Part shown: positions 16,119-24,674 of the stretch, piece by piece | Numbering within the stretch: the first letter of the stretch is position 1 | Layout of the letters: each line of letters starts with the position of its first letter | Assembly: GCA_000733415.1 (NCBI GenBank) | Contig: KL662191.1 | Location: forward strand, 5,044,119 to 5,084,795 | Direction of reading: 5' to 3' | DNA: 40,677 bases | Origin: [Leptolyngbya] sp. JSC-1 | Lineage (GTDB): Bacteria; Cyanobacteriota; Cyanobacteriia; Elainellales; Elainellaceae | Program-made: the position numbers and the translations under genes | Notes under the pieces: model-generated | What the model saw: only the letters and a program-made list of their open reading frames with translations | What the model was told of the DNA's origin: nothing | Databases searched by the model: none

Positions 16119-17309
16119 ATGCGCTGGCAGCGGTTCTTTCTACTATTGATTGTGGGATTGGTTCTAAGCGTGGCTCTGGCCTGTGGGCAGTTTGTCCAGG
16201 CTCCTCAAGCATCCGAGTCCCCGTCTAGCGCGCCGGTCGCTCCAGCTGCAACAGCATCACCCTTACCGCCCGAAACCCAAGCGATCCTGGCCAGTGCCGG
16301 ACCAGCGGGCCTCTACAATCCGTCGCGGGGGGATGTGCGCTTGGTGGTGATCAGTGACTTGAATTCGGCCTATGGCTCAACAGACTACGATCCCGAAGTG
16401 GACAAAGGCATCAATCTGCTTCCGTTCTGGCAGCCTGATCTGGTGCTGTGCAGTGGCGATATGGTGGCCGGACAAAAGCCTTCGCTGACGCCCGAACAGA
16501 TCCGGGCCATGTGGGCTGCCTTTGATCAGCATGTGGCCGCGCCGCTGCGGCAAGCCCAGATTCCGTTTGGCTTCACGGTTGGCAATCACGATGCCTCCAG
16601 TGCCCTCAGCATTAATGGGGAATTTCTGTTTCAGCAAGAGCGGGAGCTGGCTAGCGCCTATTGGAATGACCCCAACCACGATCCGGGTGTGCAGTTTGTC
16701 GATCGGTTTCAGTTTCCTTTCTATTATAGTTTTGAGTACAACGACATTTTCTTTCTAGCCTGGGATGGCTCCTCCAACCAGATTCCTCCCGAAAAATTGG
16801 CCTGGGTGGAGCAGACCCTGGCTAGCCCCAGAGCGCAACAGGCCAAACTGCGCCTTTTGATTAGTCATTTGCCGCTGTATGGAGTTGCGGTCGGGCGCAA
16901 CGAACCCTCGGAAATTATGGCAAATGCCGAGCAACTGCGGCTCATGCTGGAGAAATACAACGTTCATACCTACATCAGCGGTCATGCTCACGCCTACTAC
17001 CCAGCCCACCGGGGCAAACTGCAATTGCTGCATACGGGCATCCTCGGTTCTGGTCCACGACCCTTGCTAGCAGGTGAAGCTGCCCCACGTAAAACCCTCA
17101 CCGTAATTGATGTCCAGTTTGACTCACCTGAATTTACCACCTACACCACCTACGACATGCAAACGCTCCAAACCATCGAGTACGAAGAGCTACCCCGCTT
17201 TTTGACCGGAGTCACCGGCATGGTGCGGCGACGCGATGTGCAGGAGTTGAATGCGGCAGAGCAACGCCTGTGTGAACAACAGTTGGGGCGTGCTCTATGT
17301 GCAGCATAG
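16119..17309 (+). CDS. Lipoprotein metallophosphoesterase
   Basis: A predicted surface- or periplasm-anchored phosphoesterase of about 396 residues. The start at 16119 gives MRWQRFF, a hydrophobic span, and the lipobox VALAC (Cys acylation site); GGAGAA lies upstream. The open frame begins at 16050, overlapping pstB, but that extension has no signal. Metallophosphoesterase motifs are present: SDLN (a D-x-N variant of the usual D-x-H), SGDMV, VGNHD, SHLPLYG and GHAHAYYP. Placed behind pstCAB, it may release phosphate from organic esters outside the cytoplasm; this is an inference from context. The substrate is unknown. Confidence 0.85.
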   Translation: MRWQRFFLLLIVGLVLSVALACGQFVQAPQASESPSSAPVAPAATASPLPPETQAILASAGPAGLYNPSRGDVRLVVISDLNSAYGSTDYDPEVDKGINLLPFWQPDLVLCSGDMVAGQKPSLTPEQIRAMWAAFDQHVAAPLRQAQIPFGFTVGNHDASSALSINGEFLFQQERELASAYWNDPNHDPGVQFVDRFQFPFYYSFEYNDIFFLAWDGSSNQIPPEKLAWVEQTLASPRAQQAKLRLLISHLPLYGVAVGRNEPSEIMANAEQLRLMLEKYNVHTYISGHAHAYYPAHRGKLQLLHTGILGSGPRPLLAGEAAPRKTLTVIDVQFDSPEFTTYTTYDMQTLQTIEYEELPRFLTGVTGMVRRRDVQELNAAEQRLCEQQLGRALCAA

Positions 17310-17965
17310 ATTTGTGCAGCTTAAACATGCAGCTTAACGCAATTTAAACTTGAGACCCATTGCCCAATCAGGGAAACCACGGATAAATTCGTCAAAACTT
17401 CATCTTTCCAATTTGGAACTTAATCAGTTTCCCACAGTGTTAACGGTAATGTAGTAGGTGGGATGCATCAATCAGCTTTGCACTTCAACGCTACAACGGC
17501 AGTACGACGCGCCCCTAAGGCTGCCTAGTCGAGCAATGAATTTAGCATTGATAAGGTCGAAAGAGCTGAATACTGAAAGGATCTGAAGTATTTCCGTAAT
17601 TGAACGCGGTTTACTTAGCTTCGTCAGTGGCGATCTATTTATGATTACATGCCGTAGCTTTGCCGTGGCTGTTCTATCTATGTGTCATAGGTATTCTCCT
17701 ATGGGTTCGGTCAATAGCCGATCAGATTCTTCATGAAATCATTTATTTATTCACCTATTTCTTTATCAAGTATGTAGATTCCAGCTTTCTCCGGAAATTT
17801 CTTTTTCTAGTTGTATCCAAATATAGAAATCGTTCCAGTTGACGCTCAAAGTTCGAGATCGATTGCTGGAACAGAGGGTGCGACTCAGGCCACAAGCTCC
17901 TGCGGAATTTGTAAATTTGCAAGTTTCAACCCAATTACTTTTATCTCGTTTTTGAGTGGACATAG
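17310..17965. other. 656-bp intergenic region
   Basis: No convincing gene is seen. Directly after the phosphoesterase, TGCAGCTTAA is repeated with a 13-base step (17315-17337). A hydrophobic 60-codon frame with a TTG start (17660-17842) has no ribosome site and is not called. The long leader could contain the promoter and an untranslated RNA for the downstream glycosyltransferase-like gene, but nothing specific was recognised. Confidence 0.4.
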
Positions 17966-19111
17966 ATGACTATTAGTTTTGTAGACACTCGTAAACCCCA
18001 GCTAACTCGGCTAGAACCTCTTCCCTACCCGGTTTATTTTGTTAATAAAAACGTTAAAAAGTGGCGCAGCTTGATGGAGTCGGACGAGCTGCCCGAAAAT
18101 CTGGAATCCGTCTATGAGTCCTGCATCGAGGGGCTGGATATCTGGAGTGTGCAAACCTATGTCCACCTGAAGCAGCGCGGTCTGAACGTGCATTTGGTGC
18201 CCCACTTTGTTCCAGGCCAGATCTGCGTAGTCAGCTATCACCATCTGATGATGCGCGACCTTCCCTTCAATAGCTACGTCGTCGCCTGCCGGTTGGATTC
18301 GGCCCGCCCAGCCATTTGCGAGCAGCAGACAGTGATGAATCGACTCTGCGTCGAACAAGCAACCGATCACCTGATGCACCACTGGCCACAACCCACCCTG
18401 CAACCCCGTGATCCAGCCCGTGGTACCCGGCTTGAAACCCTATCGTTCAAGGGCGGTCCGCTCAATCTAGCTGCTCCGTTCCGCGATCCGGCTTTTCTGC
18501 AGCAGCTCAGTGAGCTAGGCATCGAACTACGGTGCAGCACCGGCGATTGGCTGACCCAGTTCCGCGATTGGGGCAACTACACCGAATCAGACGCGGTGAT
18601 CGCCGTGCGCAACCTGACCCAATATGACTATCGAGTCAAGCCCGCCGTGAAGCTGATCAACGCATGGCATGCTGGTTGCCCAGCCCTATTGGGACCAGAG
18701 CCAGCCTACCTCGACATTCAACGCTCTGAACTCGACTTCATCACCGTTTCGACGCCTCAGGATGTGATTGGTGCGCTGCGTCGCCTGCAGGAAAATCCAG
18801 GTCTATATCAAGCGATGGTTGAGAACGGCTTGAATCGAGCCGCAGAATTCAGCACCGATCGGATTGCCCAGCAGTGGCGCGACCTGTTAGCAGGACCGAT
18901 TACAGAAGGCTATGAGCGCTGGCAACGGCAGTCCACTCTGCAAAAGCTCTGTCGTCCATTGCAGTTTGTCCAACGTGCCCTCCAGCATAAGCGGGAAGTC
19001 AAGCACTATCTCTATCACCGCGACAACGGCATTCGTTCCAGCGGTGTGGAGGTCAACCTTAACGGCCTTGGCTCCTATCCTGCGAATGGCCTGATTATTG
19101 CAGAGGCGTAA
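17966..19111 (+). CDS. Glycosyltransferase-like protein (GT-B C-terminal-like)
   Basis: A soluble 381-residue protein. The C-terminal half looks like the nucleotide-sugar-binding lobe of GT-B glycosyltransferases: VKLINAWHAGCPALLGPEPAY (residues ~229-249), then VIGALRRLQENPGLYQAMVENG and REF-like helix EFSTDRIAQQWRDLL. This resembles the 'W-AG-P/G...' loop and following 'L..L...P.L...M...G' helix in family 1 and related enzymes. The N-terminal half (~30-130) is less typical. It may modify a cell-surface polymer; the donor and acceptor are unknown. The last few codons overlap the antisense PstS-like relic at 19095-19220. Confidence 0.6.
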   Translation: MTISFVDTRKPQLTRLEPLPYPVYFVNKNVKKWRSLMESDELPENLESVYESCIEGLDIWSVQTYVHLKQRGLNVHLVPHFVPGQICVVSYHHLMMRDLPFNSYVVACRLDSARPAICEQQTVMNRLCVEQATDHLMHHWPQPTLQPRDPARGTRLETLSFKGGPLNLAAPFRDPAFLQQLSELGIELRCSTGDWLTQFRDWGNYTESDAVIAVRNLTQYDYRVKPAVKLINAWHAGCPALLGPEPAYLDIQRSELDFITVSTPQDVIGALRRLQENPGLYQAMVENGLNRAAEFSTDRIAQQWRDLLAGPITEGYERWQRQSTLQKLCRPLQFVQRALQHKREVKHYLYHRDNGIRSSGVEVNLNGLGSYPANGLIIAEA

Positions 19112-19220
19112 ACCCAAACCTGCCAACGATTTGCTGGCCCTGTGGCGAAAGCACCATATCAATAAATTGCTTTACCGCAGGGCTGGTTTGCTGCAGCACA
19201 ACCAGATAGGCGGCCGCAAA
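19095..19220 (-). pseudogene. C-terminal relic of a PstS-like phosphate-binding protein
   Basis: On the minus strand an open stretch of about 41 codons reads FAAAYLVVLQQTSPAVKQ, then FIDMVLSPQGQQIVGRFGF, then TPLQ and a stop. The pattern 'PAV..FI..VLSP.GQ.IV...GF.PL' is the usual C-terminal helix and tail of PBP-like phosphate-binding proteins (PstS/SphX type). An in-frame TAG at 19221 breaks it, and no upstream domain was found in any minus frame to 19440. Its end overlaps the glycosyltransferase-like gene. It may be a leftover of the pstS missing from the pst cluster, or of a paralogue. Confidence 0.72.
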
Positions 19221-19223
19221 CTA

Positions 19224-19250
19224 CAGGATCGCCCCACTGCGGCGATCCTG
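19224..19250. repeat. Perfect 10-bp inverted repeat
   Basis: CAGGATCGCC and GGCGATCCTG are separated by seven bases (CCACTGC). There is no T-run on either side, so it is not a typical terminator. It lies right at the broken end of the PstS-like relic. Confidence 0.7.
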
Positions 19251-19563
19251 CACAAGCCAGGGCAACAAGACCGCTCGGCTGGCTTACAACTAGTCGCGAC
19301 AATAGCTTGGTTCTACCTCAAACGGGATGGCAAGTTGGAGAAACGCTTGGTGCTCTCAACCCGTTCCCTCAAGGCCAGCACGATTATCTGGTGGGGGAAA
19401 AGGCGCTGGCAGATAGAAGGGTGGGTCAAAACCTCTCCGGGTGCAAGATGTGAGTATACAAGTATTTGCTTCTCTGCGCTCTGAAGCAATGATAGTAGGA
19501 CCGCTTACATGCCAATCAGTTCTTCGCTATGCTTTTCTCAAGCCTGTTTTCACGCCTATCATC
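19251..19563. other. Degraded intergenic stretch
   Basis: No intact gene is seen. It lies between the PstS-like relic and the Uma2 gene. Minus-strand frames contain stops and no recognisable phosphate-binding-protein sequence. Confidence 0.4.
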
Positions 19564-20112
19564 ATGATCACCACAGCCAAATGGACGCTTGAGCAATATC
19601 ACCAGATGATCGAAGCTGGCATTTTAGAGGGCCGATCGGTCGAGCTGTTGAATGGAGAAATTATTGAGATGCCGCCAGAGCGAGAACCTCATGCGAATGG
19701 CAGTACTGAAACTCATGATTATTTGATTGCGCTTTTAGGTGATCGAGCGCAGGTTCGGGAAGGTCATCCGATCACCATTCCCAGCAGCAACTCGGAACCA
19801 GAGCCAGATTTGGCGATTGTGCAGCGGCGAGTGGAGGGTTATCGTGATCATCATCCCTATCCCGAGAATGTTTATTGGCTGATTGAGTTTGCCAACGCCA
19901 GCCTCAGAAAAGATTTAGAAGCCAAAGCTGACACCTATGCTGCCGCAGGAATTCCGGAATATTGGGTCGTCAACCTCAAGGCAAGGGAATTGGTTTTGAT
20001 GCGCGATCCGATAGCTGGCAAATATCAATCGCAAATTACTTTGACCAATGGTGACATCAATCCATTGGCGTTTCCCGATTTGTCAGTTTCAGTGCAGCGA
20101 TTGTTAAGTTAA
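19564..20112 (+). CDS. Uma2-family PD-(D/E)XK protein
   Basis: A 182-residue member of the Uma2/DUF820 family, which is greatly expanded in cyanobacteria and has a restriction-endonuclease-like fold. Visible motifs are VELLNGEIIEMPPERE, EPEPDLAIVQRR (the acidic PD motif), ENVYWLIEFANASLRKDLEAKADTYAAAG (E-x-K-type core) and IPEYWVVNLKARELVLMRDP. The start at 19564 (MITTAKWTLEQYHQM) matches the usual family beginning; the open frame extends to 19441, but that section has no family likeness. The molecular role of the family is not settled. Confidence 0.85.
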   Translation: MITTAKWTLEQYHQMIEAGILEGRSVELLNGEIIEMPPEREPHANGSTETHDYLIALLGDRAQVREGHPITIPSSNSEPEPDLAIVQRRVEGYRDHHPYPENVYWLIEFANASLRKDLEAKADTYAAAGIPEYWVVNLKARELVLMRDPIAGKYQSQITLTNGDINPLAFPDLSVSVQRLLS

Positions 20113-20294
20113 CCAGTCCTTGCCATATTCAACAAATCAAGCATTTTTTAATGCGCGCCCTTTAAACCTGATCGTCAAAGCTTTCTTTCAAATGTCGAAG
20201 TGCTTTCCCTGCTTTTCCCATGCCTCACAGGTTGGCAGAGGCGGCTCATTGCGTCAATGTCTGCGATTGGAAACATCGAATGAGGTCGATTTCA

Positions 20295-20528
20295 ATGTTT
20301 AGAGAATTTGCAGACAGCTCAGATTTGGCATCTAAACTCAGCCATGACGATGTGGACTGGCAGTATAACCGAATGGTGCTGATTGGCGAGATGGAATGGG
20401 TGAAGGGCATGATTCATCGGCTGCACGTAGTTGGAGTTGCCGAAGTCAGCACTTGGAGTCGGATTATGCCTACAGGCAAACCAGGCGAGGTGATTAGTAC
20501 GTTGCTGCGCTCTAAACAGTTGCGGTGA
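20295..20528 (+). CDS. Small hypothetical protein
   Basis: A 77-residue soluble protein starting MFREFADSSDLASKL. TGAGGTCG lies about five to eight bases upstream, and an alternative ATG exists at 20280. It contains HDDVDWQYNRMVLIGEMEWVKGMIHRLHVVG in its middle (residues ~18-48), rich in Trp and Met. I do not recognise a family. It sits between the Uma2 gene and the hicBA pair on the same strand. The function is unknown. Confidence 0.55.
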   Translation: MFREFADSSDLASKLSHDDVDWQYNRMVLIGEMEWVKGMIHRLHVVGVAEVSTWSRIMPTGKPGEVISTLLRSKQLR

Positions 20529-20586
20529 GTTCCTGTCTATCGTTCGCTATGCTGTTAAAAGTTCAACTTTCTTCAGCTTCCCACTT

Positions 20587-20814
20587 ATGACGCAAGCACG
20601 GCAATTTACCGGCATTATCGAACGCGAGGAAAAGGGGTACGTCTCCCTCTGTCCTGAACTTGATATTGCCAGTCAAGGCGACACGGTAGAAGAAGCCAGA
20701 AACAACTTGATCGAAGCAATTAAATTATTTTTTGAGGCGGCTGATCCAAGCGAGATCAACAATCGATTGCGAGGAGAAGTGTTTATCACTCGGCTGGAGG
20801 TCATGATTGGGTAG
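20587..20814 (+). CDS. hicB: HicB-family antitoxin
   Basis: A 75-residue HicB-like protein with the short partial RNase H-like fold: FTGIIEREEKGYVSLCPELDIASQGDTVEEARNNL is split around residues 7-41, followed by IEAIKLFFEAADPSEI. It would neutralise the HicA RNase. It has no C-terminal DNA-binding domain, so it is the short form. The order is antitoxin then toxin, with overlapping ends (hicA begins at 20807), the usual compact type II module. The protein looks intact. Confidence 0.85.
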   Translation: MTQARQFTGIIEREEKGYVSLCPELDIASQGDTVEEARNNLIEAIKLFFEAADPSEINNRLRGEVFITRLEVMIG

Positions 20815-21035
20815 GCTGCGGGTATTGTCAGCTCAGGAAGTTTGCCGGATTTTAGAGCAGCATGGTTTCATCAAAGTTCGGCAGCAGGGTAGCCATATCG
20901 TCATGCAGAAGCGAACCGAGACCTCGACTGTAACCGTACCAGTTCCCAACTATGCTGAAATTCGCATAGGCACACTGCAATCGATATATTCGTCAATCAG
21001 GGCTGCCCCGGTCGTTGTTTGAGGTTGCTGAGTAG
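20807..21035 (+). pseudogene. hicA: HicA-family toxin, frameshifted near the C-terminus
   Basis: HicA mRNA interferase fold: LSAQEVCRILEQHGFIKVRQQGSH (split around residues 7-30) contains the catalytic His30 in GSH, followed by IVMQKR, TVTVPVPN and IRIGTLQSI. It starts with TTG at 20807, with GGAGG six bases upstream. The continuous frame ends at 21022 with the unrelated tail YSSIRAAPVVV. One extra base near 20985 explains this: in the next frame the sequence reads IRQSGLPRSLFEVAE and stops at 21035, the normal HicA C-terminus. The catalytic core survives, so activity is not excluded, but the C-terminal helix is scrambled. Confidence 0.8.
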
Positions 21036-21185
21036 GTCAAGGTCGGCTGGCATCCCCCCACCACGTAACGAAATCCTCCATCATCGCAGACCCTGACATT
21101 TCAACTTGAATCAGAGACAGCAAAATGATCGGCTCAATACCAACTAGAATAGTTTGGATTTAAATGCGTAACCTGGCTCTGATCT

Positions 21186-24100
21186 ATGCCTCGCCGAACT
21201 GACATTCACAAAATCTTGCTGATTGGCTCTGGTCCGATTGTGATCGGGCAAGCCTGCGAGTTTGACTACTCCGGCACCCAAGCCTGTAAAGCGCTACGAG
21301 ATGAAGGCTTTGAGGTGGTGCTGGTCAACTCCAACCCGGCCACAATTATGACCGATCCGGAAACCGCCGATCGCACCTATATTGAGCCGCTGACGCCGGA
21401 GATCGTTGAGAAAATTATCGCCAAAGAGCGCCCAGATGCCCTGTTGCCGACAATGGGCGGCCAAACTGCGCTCAACTTGGCCGTGGCTTTGGCCAAGAAC
21501 GGCACCCTAGAGAAATACGGCGTCGAGTTGATTGGGGCCAAACTGCCGGCGATTGAAATGGCCGAAGACCGCAAGCTGTTCAAAGAAGCAATGGAGCGGA
21601 TTGGCGTCGGCGTCTGTCCCTCTGGCTTGGCGGAAACGATGGCAGAGGCCAAAGAAATTGCCCAGCAGATTGGTTCCTACCCGCTGATTATTCGTCCGGC
21701 TTTCACTTTGGGCGGCACCGGCGGCGGCATTGCCTACAACCAGGAAGAATTTGAGGAAATTGCCCAGTCTGGTTTGGATGCCAGCCCCGTGTCGCAGATT
21801 TTGATCGAAAAGTCGCTGTTGGGCTGGAAAGAGTACGAGCTAGAAGTGATGCGCGACTTGGCCGATAACGTCGTGATCATCTGCTCGATCGAAAACCTGG
21901 ACCCGATGGGAGTGCATACTGGCGACTCGATTACAGTAGCTCCGGCCCAAACCCTGACCGACAAGGAATATCAGCGCTTGCGGGATGCCTCGATCAAAAT
22001 CATTCGCGAAATTGGCGTCGAGACGGGTGGATCCAACATCCAGTTTGCCGTTAACCCCGACAATGGCGAAGTGGTCGTGATCGAGATGAACCCACGGGTT
22101 TCGCGCAGTTCGGCTCTGGCGTCTAAGGCGACTGGCTTCCCGATTGCCAAAATGGCGGCCAAGCTCGCTGTCGGCTACACCCTGGATGAGATTCCCAACG
22201 ACATCACCAAGAAAACCCCGGCCAGCTTTGAACCGACGATCGACTATGTGGTGACGAAGATTCCCCGCTTTGCCTTTGAGAAGTTTCCCGGTTCCCAACC
22301 GGTGCTGACCACCCAGATGAAGTCGGTGGGCGAGGCGATGGCAATTGGCCGCATGTTCCAGGAGTCGTTCCAGAAGGCGCTGCGGTCGCTGGAAACTGGA
22401 CGGGCTGGCTGGGGCTGCGATCGCAACGAAAAATTGCCCAGCTTGGAACAAATTCGGGCCGGACTGCGGACTCCCAACCCGGAGCGAATCTTCACGGTTC
22501 GCCATGCGATGCAGATGGGTATGAGCGTAGATGAAATCTATGAACTCACCGCCATCGACCCCTGGTTCTTGGACAAACTGCAAGAGCTGCTGGAAACCGA
22601 AAAGTTCCTCAAAAAAACGCCGCTGCAATCCCTGAGCCGCGACCAGCTCTATGCGATCAAGCAGCAGGGCTTCAGCGATCGGCAGATTGCCTACGCCACC
22701 AAAACCAGCGAAGACGAGGTTCGCGCCTACCGCAAGAGTCTGGGCATCATTCCCGCCTACAAAACTGTGGACACCTGCGCCGCTGAGTTTGAAGCCCTGA
22801 CGCCCTACTACTACTCCACCTACGAATCCGAACTGCTGGAACTGGGCGAAGACGACGAAGAACGCACCCAGGTCGAATCTGAGGTGCTGCCCTCGACTAA
22901 GCGCAAGGTGATGATTTTGGGCGGTGGCCCCAATCGGATCGGGCAGGGCATCGAGTTTGACTACTGCTGCTGCCATGCCTCCTTTGCCCTGCAAGCCGAG
23001 GGGTTTGAAACAATCATGGTCAACTCCAACCCGGAAACCGTCTCCACCGACTACGACACCAGCGACCGCCTCTACTTTGAGCCGCTGACCAAAGAAGATG
23101 TGCTGAATATCCTGGAAGCCGAGCAGCCGGAAGGTGTGATCATTCAGTTTGGTGGGCAGACGCCGCTGAAGTTAGCCGTGCCGCTCCAAACCTATTTGTC
23201 CAACAGTCCCGACGTTAAGACCAAAATCTGGGGCACCTCGCCCGACTCGATCGACATCGCCGAAGACCGAGAGCGGTTTGAAAAAATCCTGCGCGAACTC
23301 GACATCCGCCAACCGGCCAACGGCATTGCCCGCAGTTTCGAGGAAGCTCTCCAGGTCGCCAAGCGGATCGACTACCCAGTAGTAGTGCGGCCCAGCTATG
23401 TGTTGGGCGGTCGAGCGATGGAAATTGTCTATTCCGACGAAGACCTGAATCGCTACATGCGCTATGCGGTCCAGGTGGAACCCGATCACCCGATCCTGAT
23501 CGACAAATATCTGGAAAACGCCATCGAAGTGGACATCGACGCCCTAACCGATGCTGAAGGAAATGTGGTGATTGGCGGCATCATGGAGCACATCGAACAG
23601 GCGGGCATCCACTCGGGCGACTCAGCCTGCTCGATTCCGACCGTAACCCTGGCTCCCGAAACCCTCGATACGCTCCGCACCTGGACAAAAAAGCTGGCTA
23701 AAGCCCTGAATGTGGTGGGCCTGATGAATATCCAGTACGCGATTCAAGGCACGGTAGACGGCGATGTAGCCTATATCCTGGAAGCTAATCCCCGTGCCTC
23801 GCGTACCGTGCCCTTTGTCTCAAAAGCGATTGGCGTACCGCTGGCCAAGATCGCCTCGCGGATAATGGCGGGCAGCACCTTATCAGAGTTGGGCTTCACT
23901 GAGGAAATTGTGCCTCAACACATCTCGGTAAAAGAAGCCGTGTTGCCCTTCTCCAAGTTTCCGGGGACGGATATCATCCTCGGTCCGGAAATGCGTTCGA
24001 CCGGCGAGGTGATGGGCATCGATACCGATTTTGGCAAATCGTTCGCCAAGGCCGAACTAGCTGCATCTCAGCATTTACCGATGCGGGGTACGGTGTTTGT

Positions 24101-24479
24101 CTCGATGAATGACCGCGACAAAACGGCGGCGATTCCCGTGGTTAAGGATCTGATCGACTTGGGTCTGAAGGTGGTGGCAACTGCCGGAACTCGGCAAGTG
24201 CTGCGAGACCACGGCCTGGAGGTGGATCTGGTGTTCAAACTGCACGAAGGACGGCCTCATGTGCTGGACTGGATCAAAAACGAACAGATCCAGCTGATCA
24301 TCAACACGCCCCTCGGTGAAACCGCCCAAGAAGACGACCGCCAGATTCGTCGCGCTGCCCTCGCCTACAAAATCCCCATCGTCACCACGATTGCCGGAGC
24401 CAAAGCCACCGCTGCCGCCATTCGCTCGCTTCAATCCCAACCGCTAGAAGTAAAAGCAATTCAAGAGTACTTTGGATAA
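21186..24479 (+). CDS. carB: Carbamoyl-phosphate synthase large subunit
   Basis: Makes carbamoyl phosphate from bicarbonate, ATP and ammonia supplied by CarA, feeding arginine and pyrimidine synthesis. The 1097-residue chain shows the duplicated architecture. The first synthetase half starts GSGPIVIGQACEFDYSG, the second starts GGGPNRIGQGIEFDYCC (~580), and each has an ATP-grasp domain (IRPAFTLGGTGGG and VRPSYVLGGRAME). The C-terminal MGS-like allosteric domain (~960-1097) includes VVATAGTRQVL. The full length is normal. No carA lies next to it, so the subunits are unlinked here. It is followed by heptamer repeats. Confidence 0.97.
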   Translation: MPRRTDIHKILLIGSGPIVIGQACEFDYSGTQACKALRDEGFEVVLVNSNPATIMTDPETADRTYIEPLTPEIVEKIIAKERPDALLPTMGGQTALNLAVALAKNGTLEKYGVELIGAKLPAIEMAEDRKLFKEAMERIGVGVCPSGLAETMAEAKEIAQQIGSYPLIIRPAFTLGGTGGGIAYNQEEFEEIAQSGLDASPVSQILIEKSLLGWKEYELEVMRDLADNVVIICSIENLDPMGVHTGDSITVAPAQTLTDKEYQRLRDASIKIIREIGVETGGSNIQFAVNPDNGEVVVIEMNPRVSRSSALASKATGFPIAKMAAKLAVGYTLDEIPNDITKKTPASFEPTIDYVVTKIPRFAFEKFPGSQPVLTTQMKSVGEAMAIGRMFQESFQKALRSLETGRAGWGCDRNEKLPSLEQIRAGLRTPNPERIFTVRHAMQMGMSVDEIYELTAIDPWFLDKLQELLETEKFLKKTPLQSLSRDQLYAIKQQGFSDRQIAYATKTSEDEVRAYRKSLGIIPAYKTVDTCAAEFEALTPYYYSTYESELLELGEDDEERTQVESEVLPSTKRKVMILGGGPNRIGQGIEFDYCCCHASFALQAEGFETIMVNSNPETVSTDYDTSDRLYFEPLTKEDVLNILEAEQPEGVIIQFGGQTPLKLAVPLQTYLSNSPDVKTKIWGTSPDSIDIAEDRERFEKILRELDIRQPANGIARSFEEALQVAKRIDYPVVVRPSYVLGGRAMEIVYSDEDLNRYMRYAVQVEPDHPILIDKYLENAIEVDIDALTDAEGNVVIGGIMEHIEQAGIHSGDSACSIPTVTLAPETLDTLRTWTKKLAKALNVVGLMNIQYAIQGTVDGDVAYILEANPRASRTVPFVSKAIGVPLAKIASRIMAGSTLSELGFTEEIVPQHISVKEAVLPFSKFPGTDIILGPEMRSTGEVMGIDTDFGKSFAKAELAASQHLPMRGTVFVSMNDRDKTAAIPVVKDLIDLGLKVVATAGTRQVLRDHGLEVDLVFKLHEGRPHVLDWIKNEQIQLIINTPLGETAQEDDRQIRRAALAYKIPIVTTIAGAKATAAAIRSLQSQPLEVKAIQEYFG

Positions 24480-24674
24480 AGTGTTGAGTGTTGAGTTTTA
24501 AGTGTTGAGTGTTGAATTAGGGATCAGTTAAGGAGTGGAGGGAAGAACGAAATTACACCCTTCTAGCTCAGAGCGCTGCTCTATCTATCCAACTCAAAAC
24601 TCAAAACTCAAAACTCAAAACTCAAAACTCAAAACTCAAAACTCAAAACTCAAAACTCAAAACTCAAAACTCGA
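24480..24674. repeat. STRR heptamer arrays
   Basis: Two different heptamer families flank a short unique stretch. After the carB stop come GTGTTGA units (24480-24513). At 24591-24670 come about 11 tandem AACTCAA units that run up to the 3' end of the SH3-like gene. Short tandemly repeated heptamers are a known hallmark of filamentous cyanobacterial intergenic DNA. Confidence 0.9.

Noticed and set aside
17315..17350. CTTAA/TTTAA motifs after the phosphoesterase resembling a Pho box
   Set aside because: The steps are 13 and 10 bases, not 11, and they are explained by a 13-bp tandem duplication.
17660..17842. Hydrophobic 60-codon frame with a TTG start
   Set aside because: No ribosome site, AT-rich composition and no sign of conservation; likely chance.
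21840..22994. 384-codon minus-strand open frame inside carB
   Set aside because: It is an antisense shadow of the strongly coding carB with no domain or start signal of its own.
24591..24670. CRISPR or transposon end from the AACTCAA array
   Set aside because: A pure heptamer tandem array of known cyanobacterial STRR type.
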